The translations under genes were made by a program, and so were the position numbers. Positions 48,499 through 58,897 of a stretch of 64,000 bases of DNA are shown here, in pieces; the stretch's first letter is position 1; the number at the start of each line of letters is the position of its first letter. Origin of the DNA: Bacteroidota bacterium (GTDB lineage Bacteria; Bacteroidota; Bacteroidia; AKYH767-A; OLB10); contig JADJOH010000007.1 of assembly GCA_016713925.1 (NCBI GenBank), forward strand, positions 1,041,501 through 1,105,500, given 5' to 3'. Below the pieces are notes generated by a model. The model saw only the letters and a program-made list of their open reading frames with translations, did no database searches and had not been told where the DNA came from.

Positions 48499-50442
48499 TT
48501 ACTTTACAATCATAGTGCGGGTAGCCTTTTCGCTTCCTACAATTACAGTGTAAGTATAGATTCCTGAAGCCAAATCACTACCATCAATTGACAGGGTATT
48601 TAAACCAGTCTGTAAATTATCGTAAGTGTTCGTCATCAACAGTTTTCCAACAATGCTATATACTTCAACTGTTACAGTAGAAGACTTAACAAGGTTCAGA
48701 TTAAACTGAGTTGATCCATTGAAAGGATTTGGGAAATTCTGTCCCAGAGTGAAGCTGGTAGTAACAGTGTTCTCATTGATACTGGAAGTAACATAATTCG
48801 CTACAGGGAAGGAAGCACTTGCTTCTGTAAATGCAGGATCACATACTTCAAGACCATCAAGATACTTGTGATTGATATCTACGCCAATGTTGATTGGAAC
48901 TTCAAGGTAAGAAACAGGAATTTTATAACATCCGGCTGTAGCACCATCCAATGTGAAAGGCGATACGTTTCCGAATAAACAAGCACCATCTGCATTTGAT
49001 CCTGCAGTCAGGTTGATTTCAGAAGTCCAAAGACCAGTAGTAACGTTGAATGCTCTGCAGATTGCATTTGGCAGAACGTTATCCTGTAATCCGGGAGTTA
49101 ATGTAGTGTCAGTATCAAACCATACAAAGAATAATTTAGTACCATCCAATGTACGAGCAATCTGAGGACGGCTATCTTCTGCAAGATTGTTAGTACCATC
49201 TGTAAATTCTCCACGGAAAGTTAAAGGCAAACCTAAAGCTTCAGCACTCCAGGTAGTTCCACCATCTGTAGTGAAAATATCAAATACACCCCAGTTACCT
49301 GTACCGGAGTTGATAGAGAATGGAGAAGTAGCCTGAGGACCTACTGCAACAAAGATGTGTGCGTTGTTGTTTGCATCTACAGCCATGTCAATTTCGAACG
49401 CACAAGTGTAACCGGTTACAGATGTATCAAATTGAAAGAAGGTCTCAAAACTGAACATGTCCAAAGCAGCTACTTTATTCCATGTAGCTCCATTGTCAGT
49501 TGTTTTGAAAATTGTAGGATATAAGAAACTATCAGGATCCACAGTATAAGATTCATGACCTAACAAAGCTACATACCCTGTTCCACCTGTACCCCATGCA
49601 ATGCTAGTCGCTGTCAATTGAGGAGCACCGCCTGCATCACGTAAATCAAATGGAGCAGCTACAGAATTATAAGTATAGCTGTAATCTCCGGCATTCCATA
49701 CACCTTTCGCTAACAAAATATTACCATTGTAACCACCTGCAGCATCAATGTAACCGGTAGAAGTCCAGAAAGAATTATCATCAGTATTCAAAGCACCACC
49801 ATCAGGAATAAGGTATGAAGTACTGGTATCTTCCGTAGAAGTTGGAGTACCACCGCCTGTTAAAGCGCTTGACCCATGAACTAGTCCGCCCCAACCCACA
49901 TTTAAACCAGCCAATGAAGGTGCAAAGTAAGAAACGAATGCATTAGCTGGAGTAGTATTTCCAACAGCATTGTATATCATACCTTGTGGGTAACGCGCAT
50001 TAAATAAAGGAGCAGTAGCAGAATAAATAGGACCTTGATTAGCACTCCAGGTAGCTCCGGCATCCGAAGAATAACCATAACGTAAAAATCCACTGGTTGC
50101 ATCACCGGTAACTGTTGGTGAGGAACGGTAAACCATAGAAACACAGTTTACAACAGGATGTGCAAATAATGTAGTTTTAGCACCGAAAGCAGTACCGAAA
50201 GCATTACCTGAATTACCAATATCAATTACTGTAACAGCTTGAGTACTTGGAATACCGGTCTTCTTTCTGACAACAGCAGGCTTGGGATTGTTTGAAGGAG
50301 TTGTTTTCGTCTCTCCATTCACTAATTGACCTTTTTGAGTTGCAGAAAATCCGCTCAGACCAACGCCGGGGGATAACTGCTGAGCCATTGCATTTACGCT
50401 AAGTGTAAGTACAAGACCACATGTAAGTAGTTTTTTCATCAT
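48499..50442 (-). CDS. T9SS-secreted protein with Asp-box (BNR) repeats
   Basis: 647 residues. Signal peptide LLTCGLVLTLSVNAMA. Three Asp-box motifs (SSDAGATWS, TTDNGATWN, TTDGGTTWS) point to a beta-propeller like sialidases or WSD repeat proteins. The end has linker FTLGQNFPNPFNGSTQF and the sorting motif to the stop (ASGIYTYTVIVGSEKATRTM), a clear type A T9SS domain. Arg triad of sialidases was not found, so enzyme activity is doubtful. Followed by a strong terminator. Confidence 0.85.
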   Translation of the reverse strand: MMKKLLTCGLVLTLSVNAMAQQLSPGVGLSGFSATQKGQLVNGETKTTPSNNPKPAVVRKKTGIPSTQAVTVIDIGNSGNAFGTAFGAKTTLFAHPVVNCVSMVYRSSPTVTGDATSGFLRYGYSSDAGATWSANQGPIYSATAPLFNARYPQGMIYNAVGNTTPANAFVSYFAPSLAGLNVGWGGLVHGSSALTGGGTPTSTEDTSTSYLIPDGGALNTDDNSFWTSTGYIDAAGGYNGNILLAKGVWNAGDYSYTYNSVAAPFDLRDAGGAPQLTATSIAWGTGGTGYVALLGHESYTVDPDSFLYPTIFKTTDNGATWNKVAALDMFSFETFFQFDTSVTGYTCAFEIDMAVDANNNAHIFVAVGPQATSPFSINSGTGNWGVFDIFTTDGGTTWSAEALGLPLTFRGEFTDGTNNLAEDSRPQIARTLDGTKLFFVWFDTDTTLTPGLQDNVLPNAICRAFNVTTGLWTSEINLTAGSNADGACLFGNVSPFTLDGATAGCYKIPVSYLEVPINIGVDINHKYLDGLEVCDPAFTEASASFPVANYVTSSINENTVTTSFTLGQNFPNPFNGSTQFNLNLVKSSTVTVEVYSIVGKLLMTNTYDNLQTGLNTLSIDGSDLASGIYTYTVIVGSEKATRTMIVK

Positions 50443-50671
50443 TAATTTGATTTTAAGTTTGTATATGTTTTAAGGTTTTTATTGTTTGAACTGTGGGTAA
50501 AGGTATGCATAAAACATACGATTTCAGGTTAAACTCAGTTTTTTTACTTTACAATCACAAAAATAATATTTTTTGGTTAATTAAAATTAAACCCTGTTTT
50601 TAAAAATCTTCATCTTTGAAATTTACTTCCCAGTTGTGAATTATATTACTGATTTACAATTAATTATATCA

Positions 50672-51997
50672 TTAATGGTGTGTTGAAAAATAGTGAAAAA
50701 AGAATACTGTTACTAACAAACAGGAGTAGAATAACCACGTCTTCCATTGAAGATATTCAGAAATTGGAATCTTCATTTTAACATGTACATAAATTGCTAA
50801 ACAGCATTTTTCAGCAATAAATGCTGCTAAAGTGCCAATGGCAATTCCAATGATCCCTAATTTTAACATTAAAAAATAACTGACCAGGATATTTACTGTT
50901 ATTTCTACCAGGGCAATTTTAAAAATGACATTGTTTTTTCCCGCTGCGATGACCAAGGTCTGTGGAAAAACAACCCTACTTATTAATAAAAGTAAATAAG
51001 TGTTAAAAATCACTGCACTGGAAGAAAACTCCGCTCTAAATACTATAGGATAGAAATAATTACTGGTCAGTAACAATACAATAGTTATAGGGTACAATAA
51101 GTGCATTAACCTGCCGGATTCCTTTTTCAATTGATTTAACCCGGCTTTATCAAACCTGGCCGCTGCAAGTTTGGGAACCAAAGCATTGCTTATCGCTCCG
51201 GAAAGTAAGACGGCGAGTGGCAACTCTTTGGCGCCATATCTGAAGATGGCAAAAGCATCACTTCCGAAATGGGTACTGACCAATAACCCATCTACGTATT
51301 CTGCAGATCCGGAAATCAACAGACTGAAAATTAAAGGAAGTGAAAATAGGATTTGGTCAAAGATCATTTTAAAATTCAACTGCAGTTGGCTACATCCGGT
51401 TAGTAAGCGGTGCAAAACTATGTTTTTGACAACGGCCAATACTATTAGGCAATAAAAACTGTATTCTAATCCATAGCCCAAATATACAGGAGCAACTACT
51501 GCACTAACATAGGCTATTAAATTTATCAATCCATATTTGAGAAGTCCGATTGTTCGGTTGGTCAAGAGGAGCAAATGTTCAATTAAAAAAGTGGGGTTGT
51601 TAAGGAAAATATAAAGTAGCATTAAGGGATAATAATCAACGGCTTCATCAGGTAAAAGTCGCTGTGCAGTCTGATTGAAAATAAGGAGGAAGAGCAGAAG
51701 TAAAGAATTCAATAAATAAAGTGAGCAAGCTGTATTAAATAAATGTGACTGATTACCCGCTTCAATAGATTTATTATAGCTGGACAATAACCCATTCAAA
51801 AGTCCGGACACCCAAAAAAAACTGACTGCACCGGAAAAAAAAATTAAACTTTCGTAAGATCCTATATCGCGAATATTCATTTTACTTTTAGCCAGTAAAA
51901 TGCCCGTAATTAATATAGTTAAAAACCTCAGAATCTGAAAAATCTGAAAACTCCTGACAGTATCAATTTGCTTAATGAAATTTATAATTTTTTTCAC
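50672..51997 (-). CDS. Polysaccharide flippase-like membrane protein (MOP superfamily)
   Basis: 441 residues and about 12-14 membrane helices; the pattern SFQIFQILRFLTILITGILLAK and DQILFSLPLIFSLLISGSAEYVDGLLVS matches Wzx-like exporters of lipid-linked sugars. Its ATG overlaps the stop of copA by four bases (51994-51997), an unusual pairing: no other polysaccharide genes adjoin. Specificity unknown. Confidence 0.8.
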   Translation of the reverse strand: MKKIINFIKQIDTVRSFQIFQILRFLTILITGILLAKSKMNIRDIGSYESLIFFSGAVSFFWVSGLLNGLLSSYNKSIEAGNQSHLFNTACSLYLLNSLLLLFLLIFNQTAQRLLPDEAVDYYPLMLLYIFLNNPTFLIEHLLLLTNRTIGLLKYGLINLIAYVSAVVAPVYLGYGLEYSFYCLIVLAVVKNIVLHRLLTGCSQLQLNFKMIFDQILFSLPLIFSLLISGSAEYVDGLLVSTHFGSDAFAIFRYGAKELPLAVLLSGAISNALVPKLAAARFDKAGLNQLKKESGRLMHLLYPITIVLLLTSNYFYPIVFRAEFSSSAVIFNTYLLLLISRVVFPQTLVIAAGKNNVIFKIALVEITVNILVSYFLMLKLGIIGIAIGTLAAFIAEKCCLAIYVHVKMKIPISEYLQWKTWLFYSCLLVTVFFFHYFSTHH

Positions 51998-54138
51998 CTC
52001 AGCTCTTGTAGTTTTTTAAAGCGCAACCTTAGACTATTACCAATGACAATAACATCTGAAAATGCCATGGAAAGTGATGCAAGCATTGGACTTAATAAAC
52101 CGGCCGCGGCCATAGGAATAGCAACAATATTATATAGCAAAGCCCAAAATAAGTTTTGTCGTATAGTGCGTATAGTATGTTTTGACATTAAATGAATTTG
52201 TATCAATGCCTTCAATTCCCCTTTTCCAACAAGCACAATCTCAGCAGTTTGTTTTGCAATTTCTGTCCCGCTATTCATAGCAATTCCAACGGAGGCTACC
52301 GCTAATGAAGAAGCATCATTAATGCCATCACCTACCATCGCCACTTTGGATCTCAATTGCAAGTCCCGGATAACCGCCTCTTTTTCATGGGGTAATTTTT
52401 CTGCATATACCATTTCAATTTCAAGTTCTTTTGCAAGTCTATCACAGATATGCTTTCGGTCTCCGCTAAGTAGAACAGTATTAATTCCATTTTGTTTAAA
52501 ATACTGAACAAGTTCTCTTGCATCGGGCCGAACAACATCTTCAAAATCTATTTCTGCTAATAACTCATTGTTTTGAGTAAGATATACCTGATGCTGTTCT
52601 TTTCCATTCTCCATTCCGGTAAATTGAGCTGAACCCGCTTTATATATATTACCTTCCTTATCCACTGCCTTTATTCCTGAACCGGGTATTTCTTTTATTT
52701 CAGAGAATAAAATAGGGTAGGGAGCCTTAACTGCAGAAAAATGCTTTGAAAGAGTTGCGGCTAAGGGGTGAGTAGAGTATTGTTCCAGAGTTCCCATCAG
52801 GTAGCCGACGAGACTTTTGTCAGCAAGGAAATTGATTTTTTTAATGGAAATCTTTCCTTCTGTTAATGTCCCTGTTTTATCAAAAACTATCGTGTCGATT
52901 TGTTGCAACCGCTCCATGGTTTCGCCACCTTTCACTAATATACCGTTTTTTGCTGATCGGCCAATACCTACGGCAACAGCTGTTGGAGTGGCAAGTCCCA
53001 TGGCACACGGGCAGGAAATCACCAATACAGCAATGCTCCGAAGCAGCGATTCACTCGCGGTAAGGTCGAGGTAGAAGAAGGATACCAGAAAGGTAATCAC
53101 TGAAATTACAATTACGATTGGAACAAACCATGCGCTAACCTGATCACCTATTCTTTGTATTTCTGGTTTCTGCAGCGCTGATTTTTTTACTGTTTCAATC
53201 ATTCTGCTTAGAATAGTTTCCGATCCTGCCTGCTGAACCAGTACTTTAATATGACCACTTTGGAGAATAGTCCCACTCATGACCAATTCGTCAACTGTTT
53301 TCTCTACAGGCATGCTTTCCCCGGTCATCATCGATTGATCGATAGCGGCCTTCCCTTCATAAATGACACCGTCCGCCGGAATTTTTTCACCGGTATTAAT
53401 TAGTATAAGATCATTCACACGTAAGTAGGCTGCAGCTATTTCCCTGGTGGTTTCGTGAGCAGTTAATGCGTTTTCAATGATTCGGGCTGTCTGAGGTTGA
53501 ATCCGTATTAATGCTTCAAGTGCAGATTGTGTTTTTTTAAGACTGCGTCGCTCAATAATATTACCGAGTAATAACAATGTAATTATTGTGGCAGAGGTTT
53601 CGAAAAACAAATAATCAGCGGCCTTCACATCTCCAAAATGAAGATACCATCCAAAACAAGAGTATATATAGGCAGCGGATGAACCCAGTGTAATTAACAC
53701 ATCCATATTCGGACTACCGCTTTTCAAAGAGCCCCAGGCACTCCTTCCAAAATGAAGTAGTCCGATGAGCATGACCGGTGTAGCCAGAATAAATTGCACA
53801 AGGGGTAAATGGAGAAAATGCCAGTCCACAAACATATGAAGGAAAAGAGGTAATGTTAAAAGAAGACAACATCCAAAACGAAAGTCAAGTGAAGCGACTA
53901 TTTCCGATATTTTACTTATTTTTTTCTCCTCTCCTTCCTTACCTGCACTATATCCCAAACTATTGATGGCTGTTACAATCTGATCAATTCCAATACCTGA
54001 CACGGTATCAAGTTCCAGCACGCCTGATTCATAATCAATATGAACATTTGTCATCCCCTTCTTTTCAAGATGTCTGGCAATGCCCTGTGCGCAACTTGAA
54101 CAGGTCATTCCACCTACTTTTAAGACCACTTTTTCCAT
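51994..54138 (-). CDS. copA: Copper-exporting P1B-type ATPase
   Basis: 714 residues. One heavy-metal domain with GMTCSSC (Cys13, Cys16), eight helices including the transport-site CPC (376-378), phosphorylation motif DKTGT (Asp420), actuator TGES, STHPLA and GDGINDASSLA. Together these define the Cu(I) exporter CopA. A TAATTTTG box (54153-54146, minus strand) lies seven bases before ATG. Coupled to the flippase gene downstream. Confidence 0.93.
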   Translation of the reverse strand: MEKVVLKVGGMTCSSCAQGIARHLEKKGMTNVHIDYESGVLELDTVSGIGIDQIVTAINSLGYSAGKEGEEKKISKISEIVASLDFRFGCCLLLTLPLFLHMFVDWHFLHLPLVQFILATPVMLIGLLHFGRSAWGSLKSGSPNMDVLITLGSSAAYIYSCFGWYLHFGDVKAADYLFFETSATIITLLLLGNIIERRSLKKTQSALEALIRIQPQTARIIENALTAHETTREIAAAYLRVNDLILINTGEKIPADGVIYEGKAAIDQSMMTGESMPVEKTVDELVMSGTILQSGHIKVLVQQAGSETILSRMIETVKKSALQKPEIQRIGDQVSAWFVPIVIVISVITFLVSFFYLDLTASESLLRSIAVLVISCPCAMGLATPTAVAVGIGRSAKNGILVKGGETMERLQQIDTIVFDKTGTLTEGKISIKKINFLADKSLVGYLMGTLEQYSTHPLAATLSKHFSAVKAPYPILFSEIKEIPGSGIKAVDKEGNIYKAGSAQFTGMENGKEQHQVYLTQNNELLAEIDFEDVVRPDARELVQYFKQNGINTVLLSGDRKHICDRLAKELEIEMVYAEKLPHEKEAVIRDLQLRSKVAMVGDGINDASSLAVASVGIAMNSGTEIAKQTAEIVLVGKGELKALIQIHLMSKHTIRTIRQNLFWALLYNIVAIPMAAAGLLSPMLASLSMAFSDVIVIGNSLRLRFKKLQELR

Positions 54139-54212
54139 CAGATAGCAAAATTAACTTTATAGGTCACAACCAACCCCGGGAGGATGGTTTTGAAATCTAT
54201 TTTATTCATCCC

Positions 54213-54243
54213 TTTGCTGGTTTTTTTAGAAACATTACATTTG
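54213..54243 (+). promoter_or_regulatory. Promoter of tRNA-His
   Basis: TTTG (54213-54216), 19-base spacer, TACATTTG (54236-54243), a full match to the Bacteroidota consensus; the tRNA starts 12 bases later. Confidence 0.75.
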
Positions 54244-54255
54244 CACCCTTCAAAC

Positions 54256-54330
54256 GGTGGATGTAGCTCAGTTGGTTAGAGCGCTAGTTTGTGGCACTGG
54301 AGGTCGGGGGTTCGAGACCCCTCATTCACC
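54256..54330 (+). tRNA. tRNA-His (GTG)
   Basis: Acceptor GTGGATG pairs with CATTCAC, D arm GCTC/GAGC, anticodon arm CTAGT-TTGTGGC-ACTGG with GTG, T arm GGGGG-TTCGAGA-CCCCT. The extra G-1 (54256) faces discriminator C73, the identity mark of tRNA-His. CCA is not encoded. Confidence 0.95.
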
Positions 54331-54332
54331 CT

Positions 54333-54366
54333 AAGCGGGGTCATTGTAAAATGACTCCGCTTTTTT
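54333..54366 (+). terminator. Intrinsic terminator of tRNA-His
   Basis: AAGCGGGGTCATT / AATGACTCCGCTT stem with one G-T pair and a T6 run. The spacer from here to 54620 shows no gene. Confidence 0.85.
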
Positions 54367-54620
54367 GTAATCTACTGTAATTCAACACCAATTTATAAAA
54401 TACAACGAGGTGACTTCCTCAATCAGTAGTCTGTATTATTAACTGATTTATTCTTCCAGATAGTATAGATAAGTTCAGGAATCTTTCTTGTAAATATTCA
54501 CTTTCTATATTTTTTCGGAGATATTAACAGGCCCAAACGATGTTTATTCGTTAAAAATCAGGAATTGTTAATAACTTGATAATAGTAAATAAAAGATTTT
54601 CTAATGATTTGACTCCAAAG

Positions 54621-54628
54621 TATCTTTG
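54621..54628 (+). promoter_or_regulatory. -7 box of gap
   Basis: TATCTTTG, 22 bases before the chosen ATG 54651; it lies inside the upstream open frame and so rules out an earlier start. Confidence 0.5.
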
Positions 54629-54650
54629 CAAAATCAACAAAAAATCCATT

Positions 54651-56125
54651 ATGTCATCAGCTACTCAACAACCATCCAATCAAAACACCTATGAACGCCA
54701 ACTTGAAGATTGGATCGAACAGGAAAAAGCAGCCATTGAGCTGATTCATTTAACCGGCGGTTTATGGTTTAATAAATCTGTTGAACTGATTATTTTCAGA
54801 AACCAGTTGGTCGATCGTAGCGCCAGTCAAATACTGAATCTCCATCAATATGCGAATGATATCGTAAAAAAGCCCATCACCGTAATGGATACGCTGGAGC
54901 TTACCAGAGCATTAAGCACGTTGGATCTTGCGCCCTCGCGGATTGATATCGGTCGCATGACCTCCGAGTGGTTGAGCGAAAAAGAAAGTTATGGTAACGA
55001 TCCGAAAAATTTATTGAAGGTAAAATTGGAAGTTTCATTGGCAAGGATCGCAAAAAAATGATCCCTCGTGATGTAATTTTATACGGTTTCGGTCGAATTG
55101 GCCGTATCCTCGCTCGTGAGTTAGTAGGTCAGGCCGGAAAAGGGGAACAGTTACGTCTTCGCGCTATCGTTGTCAGAAAAAGATCAGATGACGATCTTTC
55201 CAAACGTGCTGAACTGTTGAGAAATGATTCTGTGCATGGTCCATTCCCCGGAACCGTCATTGAAGATGCTGAAAAGAATGCCTTAATTGTGAATGGCCAT
55301 ACCATCTATGTGATCGACGCCAAAAACCCTGAAGATGTGGATTATTCTGCATATGGGATCACTAATGCCTTGTTGATTGACAATACCGGCGTTTCCCGTG
55401 ACCGTGAAGGACTGAGCAAACATCTCAAAGCAAAGGGTGTGACCAAAGTATTGCTCACTGCTCCGGGCAAAGGTGATATTCCTAATGTAGTATACGGTGT
55501 CAATGAAAAAGATCATACAGAGAACGAAACTATTTTCTCCGCTGCCTCTTGTACAACCAATGCCATCGTTCCTGTTCTTGCTGTCATTGAGAAGTCATTA
55601 GGTGTTGAAAGAGGTCATATCGAAACGATTCACTCGTATACCAATGACCAGAATTTATTGGATAACTATCATAGTAAATATCGTCGTGGCCGTAGTGCTG
55701 CCATGAATATGGTGATTACTGAAACCGGTGCGGATAAGGCCGTAGCAAAAGTGCTTCCTGTGCTTGCAGGTAAACTTACGGGAAATGCTGTAAGGGTGCC
55801 CACCCCTGATGTTTCTCTTGCTATCCTGAATCTTACCTTGAAAAAGGAAGTAAATAAAGAGGAAGTAAATGATATTTTGAAAGATGGAGCTTTGCGCGGA
55901 AATCTTATAGAACAGATTCAATATTCCAATTCAAACGAGTTGGTATCTTCTGATCTGATCGGAAACCCATGCGCATCTATTGTTGATTCTCCGGCAACTA
56001 TCGTTTCAAAAGATAAAAAGAGCATTGTACTGTATGTATGGTATGATAATGAATATGGCTATAGCCGTCAGGTAGTCAGATTTGCGAAATACCTCGCGGA
56101 TGTAATTCGTTTGACTTACTATTAA
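54651..56125 (+). CDS. gap: Glyceraldehyde-3-phosphate dehydrogenase with N-terminal extension (one frameshift)
   Basis: Two frames make one protein of about 490 residues. The first, MSSATQQP to IAKK, has the extension EDWIEQEKAAIELIHLTGG and IILNLHQYA-like helices that Bacteroidota GAPDHs carry. It stops at 55061; an eighth A in the A7 run at 55052-55058 gives AKKMIPRDV and continues into the NAD-binding YGFGRIGR. The catalytic Cys is in ASCTTN (55550-55552), and HSYTNDQ, RRGRSAAMN and WYDNEYGYS complete the active enzyme. It oxidises glyceraldehyde-3-phosphate in glycolysis. A terminator follows. Confidence 0.9.
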
Positions 56126-56154
56126 TAGAACGAACATTCCAATTCAACAAAGAT

Positions 56155-56187
56155 AAGGTTGCCTTAGAACAGGTCACCTTTTTTTTA
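56155..56187 (+). terminator. Probable terminator of gap
   Basis: AAGGT.GCC / GG..ACCTT imperfect stem followed by a T8 run, 30 bases after the stop. Confidence 0.55.
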
Positions 56188-56248
56188 TTTCATAGAAACT
56201 GATTTAACGGCTTCATCTAAAATTGAAAAATCACTTCCACCAAACTGC

Positions 56249-57115
56249 TTAATCCCCTAAATAGGACTTTAATATTTTGCTTTTATTTTTATGTCGAAGT
56301 CTCCGCAATGCTTTTTCCTTAATTTGTCGCACACGTTCACGTGTCAGATCAAACTTAGATCCGATTTCTTCCAAAGTTAAACCATGACCCAAACCTATTC
56401 CGAAGAATAAAATTAACACTTCCCGTTCTCTCTCAGACAACGTACTCAAGGACCGGTCGATTTCCTTCCGGAGAGAATCGTTGATCAGTTGAATATCTGC
56501 ACGGGGAGATTCGGTATTTTCAATAACATCCAGCAAGGTATTTTCTTCTCCTTGTACAAAAGGCGCATCCATGGAAACATGCCGGCCGGAAATTCTCAAG
56601 GCATCAGTAATTTTATCAATAGGAAGGTCCGTCAATATGGCAATTTCTTCATAAGAAGGTTCGCGTTCAAACTCCTGCTCCAGTTTGCTGAAGGCCTTAC
56701 TGATTCTGCTCAGAGATCCTACCTGATTTAATGGAAGCCGGACAATCCGGGCCTGCTCTGCGATCGCCTGTAGAATACTTTGTCTGATCCACCAGACTGC
56801 ATACGAAATAAATTTAAAACCTTTGGTTTCATCAAATCGCTTGGCCGCTTTTATCAGTCCCAGGTTTCCTTCATTAATAAGATCAGGTAAACTTAAACCC
56901 TGACTCTGATACTGTTTGGCAACGGAAACCACAAATCGAAGGTTTGCGCGAGTCATTTTATCCAAAGCAGTACTGTCACCATCACGGATAAGTCGCGCAA
57001 GGCGTACCTCTTCTTCCGATGTTATCATCGGCTCCTTACCAATTTCAGCAAGGTACTTCTCCAGAGAAGCACTCTCACGATTGGTGATTGATTTACTTAT
57101 TTTCAGTTGACGCAT
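56249..57115 (-). CDS. rpoD: Primary sigma factor RpoD (short Bacteroidota form)
   Basis: 288 residues. Region 1.2 (LEKYLAEIGKEPMIT), region 2 (ANLRFVVSVAKQYQ, LINEGNLGLIKAAKRFDE, FISYAVWWIRQSI), region 3 and region 4 with EREREVLILFFGIGL and LTRERVRQIKEKALRRLR. The lack of region 1.1 and the GLGHGLTLEEIG variant are typical of the phylum's housekeeping sigma, which reads the TAnnTTTG boxes noted here. It has its own promoter at 57161-57193. Confidence 0.95.
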   Translation of the reverse strand: MRQLKISKSITNRESASLEKYLAEIGKEPMITSEEEVRLARLIRDGDSTALDKMTRANLRFVVSVAKQYQSQGLSLPDLINEGNLGLIKAAKRFDETKGFKFISYAVWWIRQSILQAIAEQARIVRLPLNQVGSLSRISKAFSKLEQEFEREPSYEEIAILTDLPIDKITDALRISGRHVSMDAPFVQGEENTLLDVIENTESPRADIQLINDSLRKEIDRSLSTLSEREREVLILFFGIGLGHGLTLEEIGSKFDLTRERVRQIKEKALRRLRHKNKSKILKSYLGD

Positions 57116-57160
57116 AGTAGTGGAATGTCATTTCTGAAAATGCTTCGGCTTTGTGTAAAA

Positions 57161-57193
57161 CAAATATAGAATTTAAAAAGTTGAATTACCAAA
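57161..57193 (-). promoter_or_regulatory. Promoter of rpoD
   Basis: Minus strand TTTG (57193-57190), 21-base spacer, TATATTTG (57168-57161), 46 bases before the ATG. Confidence 0.7.
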
Positions 57194-57206
57194 ATATTCA
57201 TGAAAT

Positions 57207-57236
57207 AAAAAAGGATGTCGGTTAAACATCCTTTTT
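57207..57236 (-). terminator. Intrinsic terminator of the DegP-like gene
   Basis: AAAAAGGATGT / ACATCCTTTTT stem with T-rich tail on the minus strand, 24 bases after the stop. Confidence 0.8.
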
Positions 57237-57259
57237 CTTACTTTTTTGATCTGCACAAA

Positions 57260-58709
57260 TTACATGCCGAAACCATAATAGGCTTTCATGCCATTGGGAT
57301 AAGCACCTTCAATCAGTACTCCACCTTTTTTTGATTCCAGATATTCCGTAACTTCTTTCGCTGATCTGACTTTTCTATTGTCAATAGCGGTAATGATAAA
57401 GCCATCTTTTAAGCCCGCGCTTTTTAATTTTCCGGTTTGTAATTCTTTCACCTTCACGCCAGACTCAACACCAAGCTTACTCAATTCTGCTTCACTTGCA
57501 TTCTCCAGCACAGCTCCTAACAAATTGATGGCTTCGTTTTTTGTCACTTCCGTGTTTCCATCTTTGTTTCGTAAAATGACTGGTATGATTTTCTCACTAT
57601 TATTTCGGAGTACCGTTACCATAATTTTATCACCGGGTCTGAATCTTCCAACCTGTTCCTGAAGTTCCGGAGAACTTTTGATCTCAAACCCATTGATGGA
57701 TTTAATAATGTCACCTACCTTCAGACCGGCAACAGCTGCCGCACCGCCTTCAGTAAGCCCATTCACATAAACGCCATTTAAGGTGTTTACTTCCTTTTCT
57801 TTAGCAAAATCAGCATCAATATCCCGTATGCTGACACCAATGAAACCTCGCTGAACGATGCCAAACTCCATGAGATCCTTCACCACCTTTTTAACAATAT
57901 TGACAGGGATGGCAAAAGAATATCCGGAATAGGAACCCGTGTTTGAAGCGATGGCTGCATTAATTCCTATTAATTCGCCATTCAGGTTGACTAATGCTCC
58001 GCCGGAGTTTCCGGGGTTTACTGCAGCATCGGTTTGAATAAAGGACTCGATTGGAAATCTCTGGTCAGGTAGGATATTGATGTTTCTGGCTTTTGCACTG
58101 ACTATTCCTGCCGTTACCGTTGATGTTAAATTGAAAGGATTGCCCACTGCAAGGACCCATTCTCCTACGCGAACCTGATCAGAATTTCCTAATGCAATAT
58201 GTGGAAGTTTTTTAGCATCCACCTTTAATAAGGCCAGATCAGTTGATGGATCAGTTCCGATGACTTTCGCTACAAATGTTTCCTTGTCATTCAGTGTAAT
58301 GGAAACCTCTGATCCATTCTCGATCACGTGGTTGTTGGTGACTACATAACCATCTTCAGAGATGATGACACCCGAGCCGGTCGATTGTTGCTGTGGCATC
58401 TGCCTGGGTGCGGGATTTCCCAAAAAAGTTGAATGGGTCGAGAAATTGTCCGGAGTTTCCTTGTTGTGCTGCATATTTAGTAGTGACATGCACCACCACG
58501 GGGACAGTAGTTTCAGCAGAAGCTGTAAAATCAACCGGTACACCGGAAGATCCCGTATAAGAAACTGCACGAACAGGAACTGAAGAATTGAATCTATCCC
58601 CATTATCTGAAATTTCGGAATGAAACAGGTTGTTATTAATTCCTGCACCGATCATTCCGCCTACGATGGCTAATGTAAAGATGGCTACGGTTTTTTTGAT
58701 TGCTCTCAT
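57260..58709 (-). CDS. degP: DegP/HtrA-like serine protease with two PDZ domains (one frameshift)
   Basis: Two frames form one protein of about 480 residues. The first (ATG 58709) has a membrane or signal segment (TVAIFTLAIVGGMIGAG) and stops at 58356. Removing one base in CCC/A6 at 58419-58427 restores DPFNFFGNPAPRQMPQQQ and joins the protease domain: His in VTNNHVI, Asp in STDLALLKV, Ser in NPGNSGGAL. Two PDZ domains follow (GFIGVSIRDID, GLKVGDIIKSING; then GVKVKELQTGKL). It degrades or refolds damaged periplasmic proteins. The triad is intact once joined. Confidence 0.9.
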
Positions 58710-58897
58710 ATGGCTAATGTATTTTATTTGATGCCTGTAACAATATACGTTGGAAAGCCAAAATTATTTTTGAAATGATGAATCAAAAATGAATTTAACC
58801 TTCTTTTAACCAAGAACAAACCGAAGTTGAAAAAGATAAAATTAAATCCATAGGCTCTAAGCTCCATTATTTTATTGTTTTCGTTATTTTTACATCA

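Noticed and set aside
48499..50442. Sialidase assignment for the Asp-box protein
   Set aside because: Asp-boxes alone mark many beta-propellers; the arginine triad and the FRIP motif were not found.
54576..54650. Upstream extension of gap
   Set aside because: It contains the -7 box and unconserved residues; the family start is at ATG 54651.
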